DNA of 32,490 nucleotides. Source: a bacterium UBA4637. GTDB taxonomy: Bacteria; Bacteroidota; Bacteroidia; Bacteroidales; Bacteroidaceae. Position 1 is the stretch's first letter; the number at the start of each line of letters is the position of its first letter. The notes under the pieces were generated by a model, which saw only the letters and a program-made list of their open reading frames with translations, was not told the DNA's origin and ran no database searches. Location of the stretch: contig DHMR01000025.1 of the NCBI GenBank assembly GCA_002405875.1, forward strand, positions 1-32,490. The letters run 5' to 3'. Shown piece by piece: positions 1-7,873 of the stretch. The position numbers and the translations under genes were made by a program.

Positions 1-513
1 TTATTCTGCGGATTTTAGGATATAAGATACTTCCAACTCTGAATTAGGATCTACATCAAACGAGAAGTTACCATCTAAATCAGACACGCATCCATTGGAA
101 TGTCCTTTTTCCTTGATTGTAGCACCAATGATAGGCTCTCCGTTTGAATCGAAGACGCATCCTGACACATGGCGTTTCTGTCCCAGAACAGGAGATGCTG
201 TTCTAGTTGTTCCTTGGGAAGTATTTTTCTTCTGCGACAGGATAATGTTCTTGCCTTTTATCTCATAGTTCACGTTTTGCCCTGCAATGATTTGTTCCAC
301 TGCATATGCTAGATTGGTAGCTTTCACACTCACCTTCTTTGCAAGATTGAGATCAGAAGACACATAAACAAAAGAGTATCCACTCTGCTGCTTGAGTATA
401 GTCATAGCCTTCCTTACTGACACGTTTTGGATGTTAACATTGACGGACTGTGCAAACATCGTCAGATTGGTAGAAAAGGCTAACGACAAAAGGATAGCTT
501 TCTTTAAGTTCAT
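1..513 (-). pseudogene. truncated STN-domain SusC-like TonB-dependent transducer (N-terminal part)
   Basis: Residues 1-21 are a signal peptide ending in FAQ. Residues about 30-80 form an STN (secretin/TonB short N-terminal) domain, which in this family contacts a FecR anti-sigma factor in the periplasm. Residues about 115-163 are a carboxypeptidase-regulatory-like domain (VSGCVFDSNGEPIIGATI, then DLDGNFSF). The frame reads SELEVSYILKSAE and then meets TAA at the window's first three bases. Full receptors continue for roughly 900 more residues, with plug and barrel. In the family this stretch normally reads like SYIGYK, so a residue also seems missing just before the stop. It follows a sigma factor and FecR on the same strand, the usual order for a transducer operon. 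Whether the barrel continues outside the window after a nonsense change, or has been lost, cannot be seen. It could also be a short functional fragment, but I think a broken gene is likelier. Confidence 0.5.
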
Positions 514-550
514 AATAAATAATAATTAATGTTATTAAACTTTTTGTTAG

Positions 551-581
551 TTGTCTGTCTGAGGATAATGCTGTAACTTTG
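551..581 (+). promoter_or_regulatory. Bacteroidetes-type promoter for the antisense RNA
   Basis: A TTG at 551-553 is followed after 20 bp by TAACTTTG at 574-581, a full match to the Bacteroidetes -7 consensus TAnnTTTG with normal spacing. It points right, against the sigma/FecR/receptor operon. No plus-strand gene lies downstream. Confidence 0.6.
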
Positions 582-587
582 CACCAT

Positions 588-670
588 CCTCTTTTAGTAA
601 CGTTTTGCGGCGTTTACAGAATAAGGATATTGTGAGCAGGAAGATGTAGGCTATCTTTCTGCTTTTTTTA
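588..670 (+). ncRNA. predicted antisense small RNA in the leader of the transducer gene
   Basis: A plus-strand promoter (GTTG, 20 bp, TAACTTTG at 574-581) would start RNA near 588. A rho-independent terminator (stem 636-645/653-662, then seven T) would end it near 669, giving an RNA of about 82 nt. Inside it, GTAACG and CGTTTAC at about 597-617 can form a first hairpin with one bulge, leaving a free 5' end. No open frame fits. The RNA is fully complementary to the 5' leader of the minus-strand receptor gene, about 75-157 nt upstream of its ATG. The layout resembles the DonS-type cis-antisense RNAs described for Bacteroides polysaccharide-utilisation loci, which repress the adjacent susC-like transcript. 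Family assignment is by position and architecture only. Confidence 0.6.
636..669 (+). terminator. rho-independent terminator of the antisense RNA
   Basis: GCAGGAAGAT (636-645) pairs with ATCTTTCTGC (653-662) over ten positions, one of them G-U. The loop is seven bases and the stem is followed directly by seven T (663-669). The T-run lies on the plus-strand side only, which fixes the direction. Confidence 0.75.
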
Positions 671-766
671 TCTTTATTCGATTCTAACTATCACGCATTA
701 GGGTTGGCTCTAATTTTTATCATATTCATAAGACTTTGTTTGTTAATTATAATATATTGTTGGTTT

Positions 767-1786
767 CTAATAAATAGTAACCATTCTTCCTTGTAAGCGA
801 TAATGCAATTTGCCCGTCGCAGCTAAAGCATCCAATACTTCTCGAAGACTTTGTTCCTGCCTTACGAAATCACCATTGAAACGATACTTACCAATAGATT
901 GGCTAGCAATCTGCACCTTCACATTGTAACTGCGCTCTATGCGTTTGGCTATCTCATCCAAAGTGGCATCATTGAAGATAATAAGTCCATTAGCCCATTG
1001 ACTAATCGTATTCACATCGCAAGTCTCGGTCGTCATTTTACCTGTTTTCTTGTTCAATACTATCTTTTGACCAGGAACCATCATCTGCGACTTGTTTACT
1101 TGCAATAAGTTGTCTAGTTTTACACACCCCTGCTCTAGCATTACTTCAGCCTCATCATCATTTGGATAATCTCGGAAGTTGAACTTAGTACCAAGTACAT
1201 TGACTCTCATTACTTGAGAATTGACACTAAAAGGAAGTGTCTCATTATGCTTCACTTCGAAATAACCTTCACCTTTGATAGTCACCTTTCTGTCACCAAG
1301 CCCATACCCCTGAGAATAAGAAAGTTGCGAGCCTGAATTAAGCCAGATCACAGTACCATCAGGCAATAAAGCCTTGGTACGGGAGCCATTAGGTGCCTCA
1401 ACCACGATATCGGCAAATGAATCTTTCACATGATTCGCTCCCTGTTGGTAAGCAAAGAAAGTCATTGCAATCACGATACCCAATATTGCAGCATAACTCA
1501 ACCACTTTCTCCAAAGATATTGATGATCGTTTTGTTGAGTACACTCCGCTTCAGCCACATTTTGCAAAAACATTTGGAAAGCTTCATCTTTATTATATTT
1601 CTCCAGATGAGCAGAATCAACAGCCGAAAACCAAATTTCCTGCTTTTCTTGGAAATATTTCTCGTTTTCAGGAGAACTACTTATCCACGCTCGCAATTCT
1701 GCGAGTGACCTTTCATCCATCTCTCCGCAAAGCAGCTGGATTATCAAATCATCTATATGGTCATTTGCTTGTTTCATTTTATACAT
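767..1786 (-). CDS. FecR-family anti-sigma factor
   Basis: This 339-residue inner-membrane regulator should hold the ECF sigma factor encoded just upstream and release it when the TonB transducer signals. Residues 1-95 are cytoplasmic, with the acidic, helical character of the sigma-binding part. One membrane segment spans about 96-113 (AAILGIVIAMTFFAY). A FecR domain lies at about 127-225 (APNGSRTKALLPDGTVIWLN, then GEGYFEVKH and VLGTKFNFRDY). The last 75 residues (IIFNDATLDEIAKRIERSYN onward) are the C-terminal domain usual in Bacteroidetes FecR proteins, which meets the STN domain. It lies 38 bp after the sigma gene and is probably co-transcribed. The start could also be the ATG three codons in (1777). 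Confidence 0.95.
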   Translation of the reverse strand: MYKMKQANDHIDDLIIQLLCGEMDERSLAELRAWISSSPENEKYFQEKQEIWFSAVDSAHLEKYNKDEAFQMFLQNVAEAECTQQNDHQYLWRKWLSYAAILGIVIAMTFFAYQQGANHVKDSFADIVVEAPNGSRTKALLPDGTVIWLNSGSQLSYSQGYGLGDRKVTIKGEGYFEVKHNETLPFSVNSQVMRVNVLGTKFNFRDYPNDDEAEVMLEQGCVKLDNLLQVNKSQMMVPGQKIVLNKKTGKMTTETCDVNTISQWANGLIIFNDATLDEIAKRIERSYNVKVQIASQSIGKYRFNGDFVRQEQSLREVLDALAATGKLHYRLQGRMVTIY

Positions 1787-1824
1787 TTATATAAGTGAGA
1801 CAAAAAAAAGAAAACCTAGGGTAG

Positions 1825-2418
1825 TCAATTATTTATAAAAATGAAGAAAATTGCCAATAAATATTTATGTAGGTCGGTTTGCAACAAAGCCAAAGCATTC
1901 TTCATATGGAATTTTACAGTATTGACCGAGATGCCCAACACTTCAGCTATCTCTTGGTTTTTCTTACCTTCAAATCGACTTAAACGAAATACTTGCTGGC
2001 ATTTTTCAGGCAGTCGGTCAATGGCATCCATTATTTCATTTTCCAATTCATCGGTCAATAGCCGTCCTAGAGGATAGTCGTCACTTTGGATATATCTCAT
2101 AATCGGCAAATCGGTCACACTACCTTTTTCCAACACCAATTCACGTTGCTGAACCTGTGCATGAAGATAATTAAGACAACGGTTACGCACACTCTGCGCC
2201 AAGTAGCTTCGGATGGATGTGGAAATCGTAAGCGTTGTACGTATTTCCCATAAATGAAAAATGGTATCACTAACGATAGTCTCTGCCAAAAAAGTATCAT
2301 GAACATACTGTTCGGCAATATGACAGAGTACTGGATAATGATAATCATACAGAAATTTGTATGCTTTCTCCCGGCCTTCCTTTAATTGTCTAACGATTAT
2401 TTCTTCTGTCCTATCCAT
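1825..2418 (-). CDS. ECF-type RNA polymerase sigma-70 factor
   Basis: This 197-residue sigma factor of the extracytoplasmic-function class would direct RNA polymerase to a nearby uptake locus once freed from FecR. Region 2 covers about residues 14-85 (AYKFLYDYHYPVLCHIAEQY, then the RSYLAQSVRNRCLNYL helix typical of the Bacteroidetes expansion family). Region 4 covers about 130-185, with LPEKCQQVFRLSRFEGKKN and the helix-turn-helix EIAEVLGISVNTVKFHMKNA. Length is normal. No TAnnTTTG promoter is visible in the AT-rich 66-bp gap upstream, so it may use another promoter or read-through from the glycosyltransferases. Confidence 0.96.
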   Translation of the reverse strand: MDRTEEIIVRQLKEGREKAYKFLYDYHYPVLCHIAEQYVHDTFLAETIVSDTIFHLWEIRTTLTISTSIRSYLAQSVRNRCLNYLHAQVQQRELVLEKGSVTDLPIMRYIQSDDYPLGRLLTDELENEIMDAIDRLPEKCQQVFRLSRFEGKKNQEIAEVLGISVNTVKFHMKNALALLQTDLHKYLLAIFFIFINN

Positions 2419-2484
2419 AAACTTAGAGCATTAAGCAATTTAAAAAGCTTAGTACATATATTATATATTATTTAATTTTGATTT

Positions 2485-3513
2485 CTATATATGCTTGTCT
2501 TTCCCCAACCACTTGTTGATGCGGCGGCGTATCGCCGTGGTGATGATACCGAAGTTTCCATATCTCAGATTGAGAGCCAACTCTTCGAGCGAGCGCCCCA
2601 CCTTGATCATCGGGTGCCCCCAGGCATGATTCTTATAGACTCGCTCCTTATAATCCACATTCTCTATCACATAGCGAGGATGGCGGAGCGGGAACTCCAA
2701 GTCGTGGCGAGCCATGGTAAAGATGCGGCGATAGCCACGCGGCGTGGTCTTCATACTGCCAGAGAAATGAGTGGAGTCGTCGGAAAGACCTAGGTTGTTG
2801 ACCTGATTACGAGCAGGCATAATGGCCAATCCGGAATTGAGCAACATGGAAGCCCAGAAGATACTCTCGTAATATTCCTTGCCACTCTGCTGATGCTCCC
2901 AGCACATGCGTTCGAAATCGTGACGATAATTGCGCTGACGCAACAGGGAACGCAGGGTGTGCATGGCAGCCTCATCCTGCAAGAAGGCATAATCGCCCTC
3001 CCACTTGTCTATCACCCTTCGCCACGAAGCCCATCCCCAGATAGAGAAGACGGAAGTGAAGAAATAACTGTCATCGCAATCGGCAGAGATCTCATCCTCG
3101 TTGAAACCAGCCACCATCCAGATGCGGTCGTCATGTTCGTAACGATCGAGCATCTCCTTACAGAAAGGGAAGAACGACTGCGAAGGCACGTCATCGTCCT
3201 CCAAGACGATGCACTTGTCCACAATGGAGAATGCCCATTTCTGTGAAAGATACTCGGAAGGGTCGCACCCCTGGTTTTTCTCTTGATAAGCACGATGCAC
3301 CTCGCACTCCCAGTCGATGTTCTCATCCGAGGCTATCTGGCGGCAAGCCTCGATGCCTGGCATGTCACGCTCTCCACGAGGACCATCTTGATAGAGGAAC
3401 AACTTGGAAGGGCGAGCCTTCCTCACCTCGTCGAACACTTGTTGGAAATGGTCGGGCCTATTGAAGAACAACATCAATACGGCGACATCTATCTTGGCTG
3501 GATGTTTCATCAT
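2485..3513 (-). CDS. glycosyltransferase, GT-A fold (HlpA-like nucleotide-diphospho-sugar transferase)
   Basis: This 342-residue cytoplasmic protein has no signal peptide. The start (VAVLMLFFNRPDHFQQVFD) is the nucleotide-binding strand-helix of a GT-A glycosyltransferase, and CIVLEDDDVPS (about residues 101-111) is the DXD-like metal/sugar-nucleotide site. SIWGWASWRRVIDKW (about 156-170) is typical of the family often named hemolytic protein HlpA-like; the name is historical and the role is sugar transfer. Its ATG follows the stop of the preceding glycosyltransferase with no base between (TAA then ATG), so translation is probably coupled. Donor and acceptor cannot be read from the sequence. 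The setting suggests capsule, O-antigen or glycoprotein glycan assembly. Confidence 0.85.
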   Translation of the reverse strand: MMKHPAKIDVAVLMLFFNRPDHFQQVFDEVRKARPSKLFLYQDGPRGERDMPGIEACRQIASDENIDWECEVHRAYQEKNQGCDPSEYLSQKWAFSIVDKCIVLEDDDVPSQSFFPFCKEMLDRYEHDDRIWMVAGFNEDEISADCDDSYFFTSVFSIWGWASWRRVIDKWEGDYAFLQDEAAMHTLRSLLRQRNYRHDFERMCWEHQQSGKEYYESIFWASMLLNSGLAIMPARNQVNNLGLSDDSTHFSGSMKTTPRGYRRIFTMARHDLEFPLRHPRYVIENVDYKERVYKNHAWGHPMIKVGRSLEELALNLRYGNFGIITTAIRRRINKWLGKDKHI

Positions 3514-4515
3514 TTATTTCTTGTTTAAAAGATAACGATAGTTGTATACTTGCATGAAAGGATGCAACAGGGCACGAACCAATGCCACGGGGTCTTTCTC
3601 GTAAGTATAGAAAAGTACATGGCGATACTTGACATACCAACGCTCCAAGCCCAGAAACGCCCTCAGTCCTGTATGGCTCTCACACTTCATCAGCTTGACG
3701 GCGTCCCGATAGATAGGTGCATCCGACTGGATACTCTCGATGAATCCACCCCTCACCGCGAAATGCTTGGCCATCAAAGGTTTCACCTGGCGATAATGCT
3801 TGATGCCCCACCATACGATATAGGCACCATTGCCCATGCTACGCAGACGCTTGGTGTCGACATCCTTGTATGAGGCGGCATCCACATGGCGACGCTGCAT
3901 CGTTATCACCCGGTCGAGCAAGATGATACTATCCAGCGCAGCCGCCGTCTGGCCCAGTATCACATCATACCAAGTATGGGTATAGATGGGGCGTGTTTCC
4001 AAGTGGGAAGGGAGATGCTGCAAGAGCTCTTTGCGGAAGAGCGTGCAATGTCCCGGCATCGAGGCATACATCATGCGCACGATGTTGCAGTTGGGCTTGC
4101 GCTGGTCGTAATGCACATGCACACGCTTGTCGCCCTCGTCATAGAAAGGCACCGAGCGTCCCACACACATCATCTTCTTGTCGATGGCAGCCAACATCAC
4201 CTCAATCTTGTCGTGTTTCCAGATGTCGTCCTGGTCGCTGATGGCAACAAACTCGCCCCTGACCTTCTCGATGGCACTGAAGAAATTGTTATTGATGCCC
4301 TTGCCCCGTTCATTCTGCGTAATGCGAATGATGGGGTATCGCTGGGCATACTCCGCCACAATATCCATCGTATCATCGGTGGAACCATCATCCTGGATGA
4401 TGATTTCACAAGGTTGATAAGTTTGCGCCACAATGGAGTCGAGCTGTTCACGGATATACTTCCCGCCATTGTAAGTGCACATCACGACCGAAACGGTCTT
4501 ATTCTCTTGAGTCAT
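3514..4515 (-). CDS. glycosyltransferase family 2
   Basis: This 333-residue GT2 enzyme begins TVSVVMCTYNGGKYIREQLD. It has IIIQDDGSTDDT (about residues 38-49), which binds the nucleotide, and ISDQDDIW (92-99), holding the metal-binding DQDD. It is a paralogue of the GT2 at 8606-9565: both share YNG..IREQ.DS, IIIQDDGSTDDT and DQDD. This subgroup includes rhamnosyl- and related transferases of O-antigen pathways, but the sugar is unknown. It is first in a two-gene operon, behind a good promoter 20-30 bp upstream. It is transcribed divergently from the membrane-protein/LicD pair. Confidence 0.93.
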   Translation of the reverse strand: MTQENKTVSVVMCTYNGGKYIREQLDSIVAQTYQPCEIIIQDDGSTDDTMDIVAEYAQRYPIIRITQNERGKGINNNFFSAIEKVRGEFVAISDQDDIWKHDKIEVMLAAIDKKMMCVGRSVPFYDEGDKRVHVHYDQRKPNCNIVRMMYASMPGHCTLFRKELLQHLPSHLETRPIYTHTWYDVILGQTAAALDSIILLDRVITMQRRHVDAASYKDVDTKRLRSMGNGAYIVWWGIKHYRQVKPLMAKHFAVRGGFIESIQSDAPIYRDAVKLMKCESHTGLRAFLGLERWYVKYRHVLFYTYEKDPVALVRALLHPFMQVYNYRYLLNKK

Positions 4516-4541
4516 GATTTTATATTTCTATTTTTTTGGCA

Positions 4542-4572
4542 CAAAGATAGCAAAAGATTTCCTAAATCCAAA
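4542..4572 (-). promoter_or_regulatory. Bacteroidetes-type promoter for the GT2/GT operon
   Basis: On the minus strand TTTG (4572-4569), 19 bp, then TATCTTTG (4549-4542) match both boxes of the Bacteroidetes housekeeping promoter. RNA would begin near 4535, about 20 nt before the ATG at 4515. Confidence 0.7.
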
Positions 4573-4624
4573 GCAAATTGTGCATTTTCCATCGTTCACC
4601 CTTCAGATATACAGAATATTTTAT

Positions 4625-4632
4625 TAATTTTG
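4625..4632 (+). promoter_or_regulatory. putative -7 box for the membrane protein/licD-like pair
   Basis: TAATTTTG fits TAnnTTTG and lies 21 bp before the ATG at 4653, so the leader would be only about 14 nt. I see no convincing TTG at the -33 position, so the call rests on one box and its position. Confidence 0.4.
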
Positions 4633-4652
4633 CACCCAAATAAAGCAATATA

Positions 4653-6011
4653 ATGAAGAATATATTTAAAATCAAGAAAGAAGAAAGGGTGATGGCGGTC
4701 GTCTACATGCTGATATTCTCGGTATTGAACGCCCTGCTGATTCACTCCTATCCTGCCAGTTTCTTCAAGGCAGGCAAACTCGGATTCTGGAGCATCTTCT
4801 ACAAGCATTTCACGGTTTCGGGATTCGACGCCTACTCCTACATATTCTTGTCTAACGAGAAGATATACTATGAGTTGTCGCGCCATCCCCTCTTCAGCGT
4901 GCTCCTCTACCCTGGGGCTTGGCTCAACCAATGGCTGATGAACATGACGAGTCGCAACTGCGCCACCTATATCATGGCGGTGATGCTCGTGGTATGCGCC
5001 ACTTTCTCTGCCATCTTCTTCTTCCGCATCTGTAGGGAGCTGATACACTTAGGCAAGTTGGACGCCCACATCCTGACGGCATTTTTCTTCTCCTTCGCCT
5101 CCATCATGCTCACCACTTTGGTGCCTGATCATTTCTGCTTCTCCATGCTCTGTCTGCTGGTGAGCATCTATATCGTGGGCATCAACATGAGCAAGGGAAT
5201 CCAACTGAAAGCATGGCAAGCCAGCGTGCTATTCCTCTGCACAGCAGGCATTTCGCTGAGCAACGGCGTAAAGACGGGCATCATGTCGCTCTTCAACAAT
5301 GGCAAGAAGGTATTCACGCCCAAGTTCTTCGGCATCGCCTTCATCCTGCCACTCTTCGTGATGGGTGGCTACTTCTATTATCAAAACGAGTGTATTGTCA
5401 AGCCACAGGAAGAGAAGGGCAAGCAGATAGAAAAGAAACTGATGCCCAAGCGCCCAGACATCGCCAAGGCTAACGCCATCCACGATGCTTGGATGAAAGC
5501 GGGAAAAGGGAAGGCCATCTCGGAAAAGCCTTTCCTGAAATGGACCGACGTACAGACCCCACGCATGGAGTCGATAGTGGAAAACCTCTTTGGCGAGGGC
5601 ATCCAACTGCATCAACAGTACCTGCTGAAAGACCACAGCGTGTCTCGCCCTACATTCGTGAAATATAGTTGGCCACTCAGTTATATCATGGAGGCTATCG
5701 TATTGCTGCTGTTTGCACTCGGCATCTACTATAGTCGCCATTCCAGATGGATGTGGATGTGCTTTAGTTGTGTAGCATTCGACATGTTCCTGCACCTTGT
5801 GCTTGGGTTCGGACTCAACGAGGTATACATCATGGGAGCTCACTGGATGTTCATCATTCCTTTCGCCATTGGCTTCGCCCTAGTGGGTGCCAAGCCAAAA
5901 GTGGCATTAGCCACCCGATGGATAACCTTTGCACTGACCCTCTATTTCTGGTTCTACAATGGACATCTCATCGCCATCCACTTCTTAGAAAACGACTTAT
6001 TAAATGTTTAA
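4653..6011 (+). CDS. polytopic membrane protein of the polysaccharide cluster
   Basis: This 452-residue protein has several hydrophobic segments: about 13-32, 105-128, 138-160, 165-178, 225-243, 343-360, 370-390 and 398-440. A hydrophilic, Lys-rich loop lies at about 245-300 (QEEKGKQIEKKLMPKRP). There is no clear catalytic motif. The shape (many helices plus one large soluble loop) and the neighbours resemble GT-C glycosyltransferases or lipid-linked-sugar handling proteins, and I believe a domain of unknown function (DUF6080) covers such proteins, from memory only. Its last eight bases overlap the LicD-like gene, so the two are probably translated together and may act on the same glycan. A polymerase or O-acetyltransferase-like role cannot be excluded. 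Confidence 0.85.
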   Translation: MKNIFKIKKEERVMAVVYMLIFSVLNALLIHSYPASFFKAGKLGFWSIFYKHFTVSGFDAYSYIFLSNEKIYYELSRHPLFSVLLYPGAWLNQWLMNMTSRNCATYIMAVMLVVCATFSAIFFFRICRELIHLGKLDAHILTAFFFSFASIMLTTLVPDHFCFSMLCLLVSIYIVGINMSKGIQLKAWQASVLFLCTAGISLSNGVKTGIMSLFNNGKKVFTPKFFGIAFILPLFVMGGYFYYQNECIVKPQEEKGKQIEKKLMPKRPDIAKANAIHDAWMKAGKGKAISEKPFLKWTDVQTPRMESIVENLFGEGIQLHQQYLLKDHSVSRPTFVKYSWPLSYIMEAIVLLLFALGIYYSRHSRWMWMCFSCVAFDMFLHLVLGFGLNEVYIMGAHWMFIIPFAIGFALVGAKPKVALATRWITFALTLYFWFYNGHLIAIHFLENDLLNV

Positions 6012-6825
6012 CATGGACTTCAACAGCAATATCAAGGCTTATTCTCAGACCAATTTGAGAGCCTGCCAACTCAAGCAGTTGGCCATTTTGGAAGAAATAG
6101 ACAAGATTTGTAAGCGCCACCAGATAGAATATTGGTTGGATGGCGGCAGCTTGCTGGGGGCAGTGCGTCATGGAGGATTCATCCCTTGGGACGACGACAT
6201 CGACATCGGCATGACCTTGGAAGACGAAAAACGTTTCGAGGCAATCGCTCCAAAGGAGCTCCCAGAATGGCTATTCCTGCAAACCCCCAAGACCGACCCA
6301 GGTTCCAAGGAGCCCATCACCAAGATACGTGACGTAAATTCACTCTATATCGAGAACGGAGATGATTTTGGCCATTCATACGTCAAGGGAATCTTCGTGG
6401 ATATTTTTCCGTTCGTAGATTACCCCGACATTTCTCGCAAATGGATAAAAACGCTCACCAAAGGCATCTCGAAGAGTTACTCAATCTTGCATCATAAGCA
6501 CGACTACTCGCTACGCTCGTTTGCTGAGTTTTTCTATTTCAGTGCCAAGTATTATGCTTTCAGAGGATTGTGGAAACTGGTGAATCTCATGGGCAAGAAG
6601 ACTCGCTGTTCGGACGTGCCTATTCTGAACGGGCGTGGCATCTCCTTCGACAAGAAAGCCCTCAAGCCATTGGGTACCATCAAGTTTGAGGGCAAGGAGT
6701 TTCCTGCGCCATGCAACCCTGACTCCTATCTTACCGATCTCTACGGCGACTATATGCAGATACCACCTGTCGAGAAGCGAGAGTTCCACTCTATTTTCAT
6801 CCTGCCAGAGCTAAATAAAGAATAA
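6004..6825 (+). CDS. LicD-family phosphotransferase
   Basis: This 273-residue cytoplasmic protein belongs to the LicD family, which moves phosphocholine, phosphoribitol or similar groups from a CDP-linked donor to a glycan. The nucleotidyltransferase-like core is clear: YWLDGGSLLGAVRHGGFIPW (about residues 43-62) followed by DDDIDIG (63-69), the metal-binding aspartates. KIRD (about 108-111) and GIFVDIFPFVD (about 129-139) are further family motifs. The start overlaps the membrane protein by eight bases; an ATG three codons in (6013) is an alternative. It is convergent with the SDR gene, only five bases separating the two stops. The cytidylyltransferase and SDR encoded opposite could supply its CDP-activated substrate; that link is inference. 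Confidence 0.92.
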   Translation: MFNMDFNSNIKAYSQTNLRACQLKQLAILEEIDKICKRHQIEYWLDGGSLLGAVRHGGFIPWDDDIDIGMTLEDEKRFEAIAPKELPEWLFLQTPKTDPGSKEPITKIRDVNSLYIENGDDFGHSYVKGIFVDIFPFVDYPDISRKWIKTLTKGISKSYSILHHKHDYSLRSFAEFFYFSAKYYAFRGLWKLVNLMGKKTRCSDVPILNGRGISFDKKALKPLGTIKFEGKEFPAPCNPDSYLTDLYGDYMQIPPVEKREFHSIFILPELNKE

Positions 6826-6830
6826 GTTTC

Positions 6831-7859
6831 TTATTGCAAGCTTTGAATGGTATGCGACAAGCCCTCTTTCAGCAAGGTCAAAGGTTTCCACCCTAGCTGC
6901 TCCAGCTTTTGGGTGGCAAACACAGCCTTGGTGATAGGTGTGGTATTGCCATGGTTTGCATCTTGTGGAATATCAAACACCACCTGCTTTCCTGCCAATT
7001 GAGCTACGTTCTCCGCCAAAGTACGGATGCTAACGTTAGACTCTTCATTGGCAATGTTGTAGGCTTCGCCATTCTCTCCTTTTAACAAGATAAAGAGCAA
7101 CGCCACCGCACAATCCGCCACATACGTCCAGGAACGAAAGGCCTCGCCCTTGCTCTTCAGAACGATATCTTCGCCACGAAGCACGTTGCGAATGAACTGA
7201 GCATACACTCGATTGTCGCTCTCCGTGAAATAAGGTCCATAGACATGAGACGGACGAGCTATCGACACATCCACCCCATATTGATGGGCATAACATACAC
7301 ACAAAGTCTCGGCAGCTCGCTTGGCTGAAGGATAGCAAGCTCTCACTGTGGTGGGATTGACATAGCCACTATAGTCCTCGGTGAAGACTCTGCCATCGCC
7401 CTCGCCATACACTTCGCCCGAAGAAACATACACCATCTTCCTGAGTCCATGTTGTAAACCAAAGCGCAACAAATTATCTACGCCGAAAATGTTTGATTTC
7501 ATCACGCCCACTGGGTCTTGCTGGTAAAGCTGTGGGCAAGCTCCACCTGCCGCATCCACGATATAATCGAAGCGAATATCCGTAGCCAGAGGATTGGTTA
7601 CATCGAAGCAGATGAAATGATAATGCTCATCACCCTGGTAATGGGCGAAACGCTTGTTGGCTCTCGCCTCATTCCGCCCAGCAGCATATACGTGATAATC
7701 ACCACCATCATGCTGCATCAACAAATCGACCAAGGCACCACCTATCAATCCCGTGGCACCCAATACCAGGATATTGCTACCCGAAAGTTGTTGCCAAGGT
7801 AACTGGAATGTAGCCAAAGCCTGGCGCACATCACTTATATAAGAACCTTCCATTTCCAT
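6831..7859 (-). CDS. NAD(P)-dependent SDR-family epimerase/dehydratase/reductase
   Basis: This extended short-chain dehydrogenase has a Rossmann motif LVLGATGLIGGALV and, further on, VYVSSGEVYG with the catalytic Ser region and YPSAK, the catalytic Tyr-x3-Lys. The RPSHVYGP segment and the C-terminal half are typical of nucleotide-sugar epimerases/dehydratases. I start it at the ATG at 7859, 14 bp after the cytidylyltransferase stop (343 residues). An in-frame GTG at 7886 would overlap that gene by 13 bp, and another ATG lies at 7853. It is last in a four-gene operon. Next to an IspD/TarI-like enzyme it could reduce a keto sugar phosphate or modify a CDP-linked product, as the SDR part of ribitol pathways does; the substrate is unknown. 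Confidence 0.9.
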   Translation of the reverse strand: MEMEGSYISDVRQALATFQLPWQQLSGSNILVLGATGLIGGALVDLLMQHDGGDYHVYAAGRNEARANKRFAHYQGDEHYHFICFDVTNPLATDIRFDYIVDAAGGACPQLYQQDPVGVMKSNIFGVDNLLRFGLQHGLRKMVYVSSGEVYGEGDGRVFTEDYSGYVNPTTVRACYPSAKRAAETLCVCYAHQYGVDVSIARPSHVYGPYFTESDNRVYAQFIRNVLRGEDIVLKSKGEAFRSWTYVADCAVALLFILLKGENGEAYNIANEESNVSIRTLAENVAQLAGKQVVFDIPQDANHGNTTPITKAVFATQKLEQLGWKPLTLLKEGLSHTIQSLQ

Positions 7860-7873
7860 ACATTCTTGTTTGA

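Noticed and set aside
4537..4553. TGGCACAAAGATAGCA, resembling a -24/-12 sigma-54 promoter on the plus strand
   Set aside because: It coincides with a full minus-strand housekeeping promoter (TTTG-19 bp-TATCTTTG), and no activator site or regulator is near. The match is probably accidental.
4516..4652. Invertible capsule promoter between the divergent glycosyltransferase and membrane-protein genes
   Set aside because: I looked for flanking inverted repeats and a recombinase gene and saw neither.
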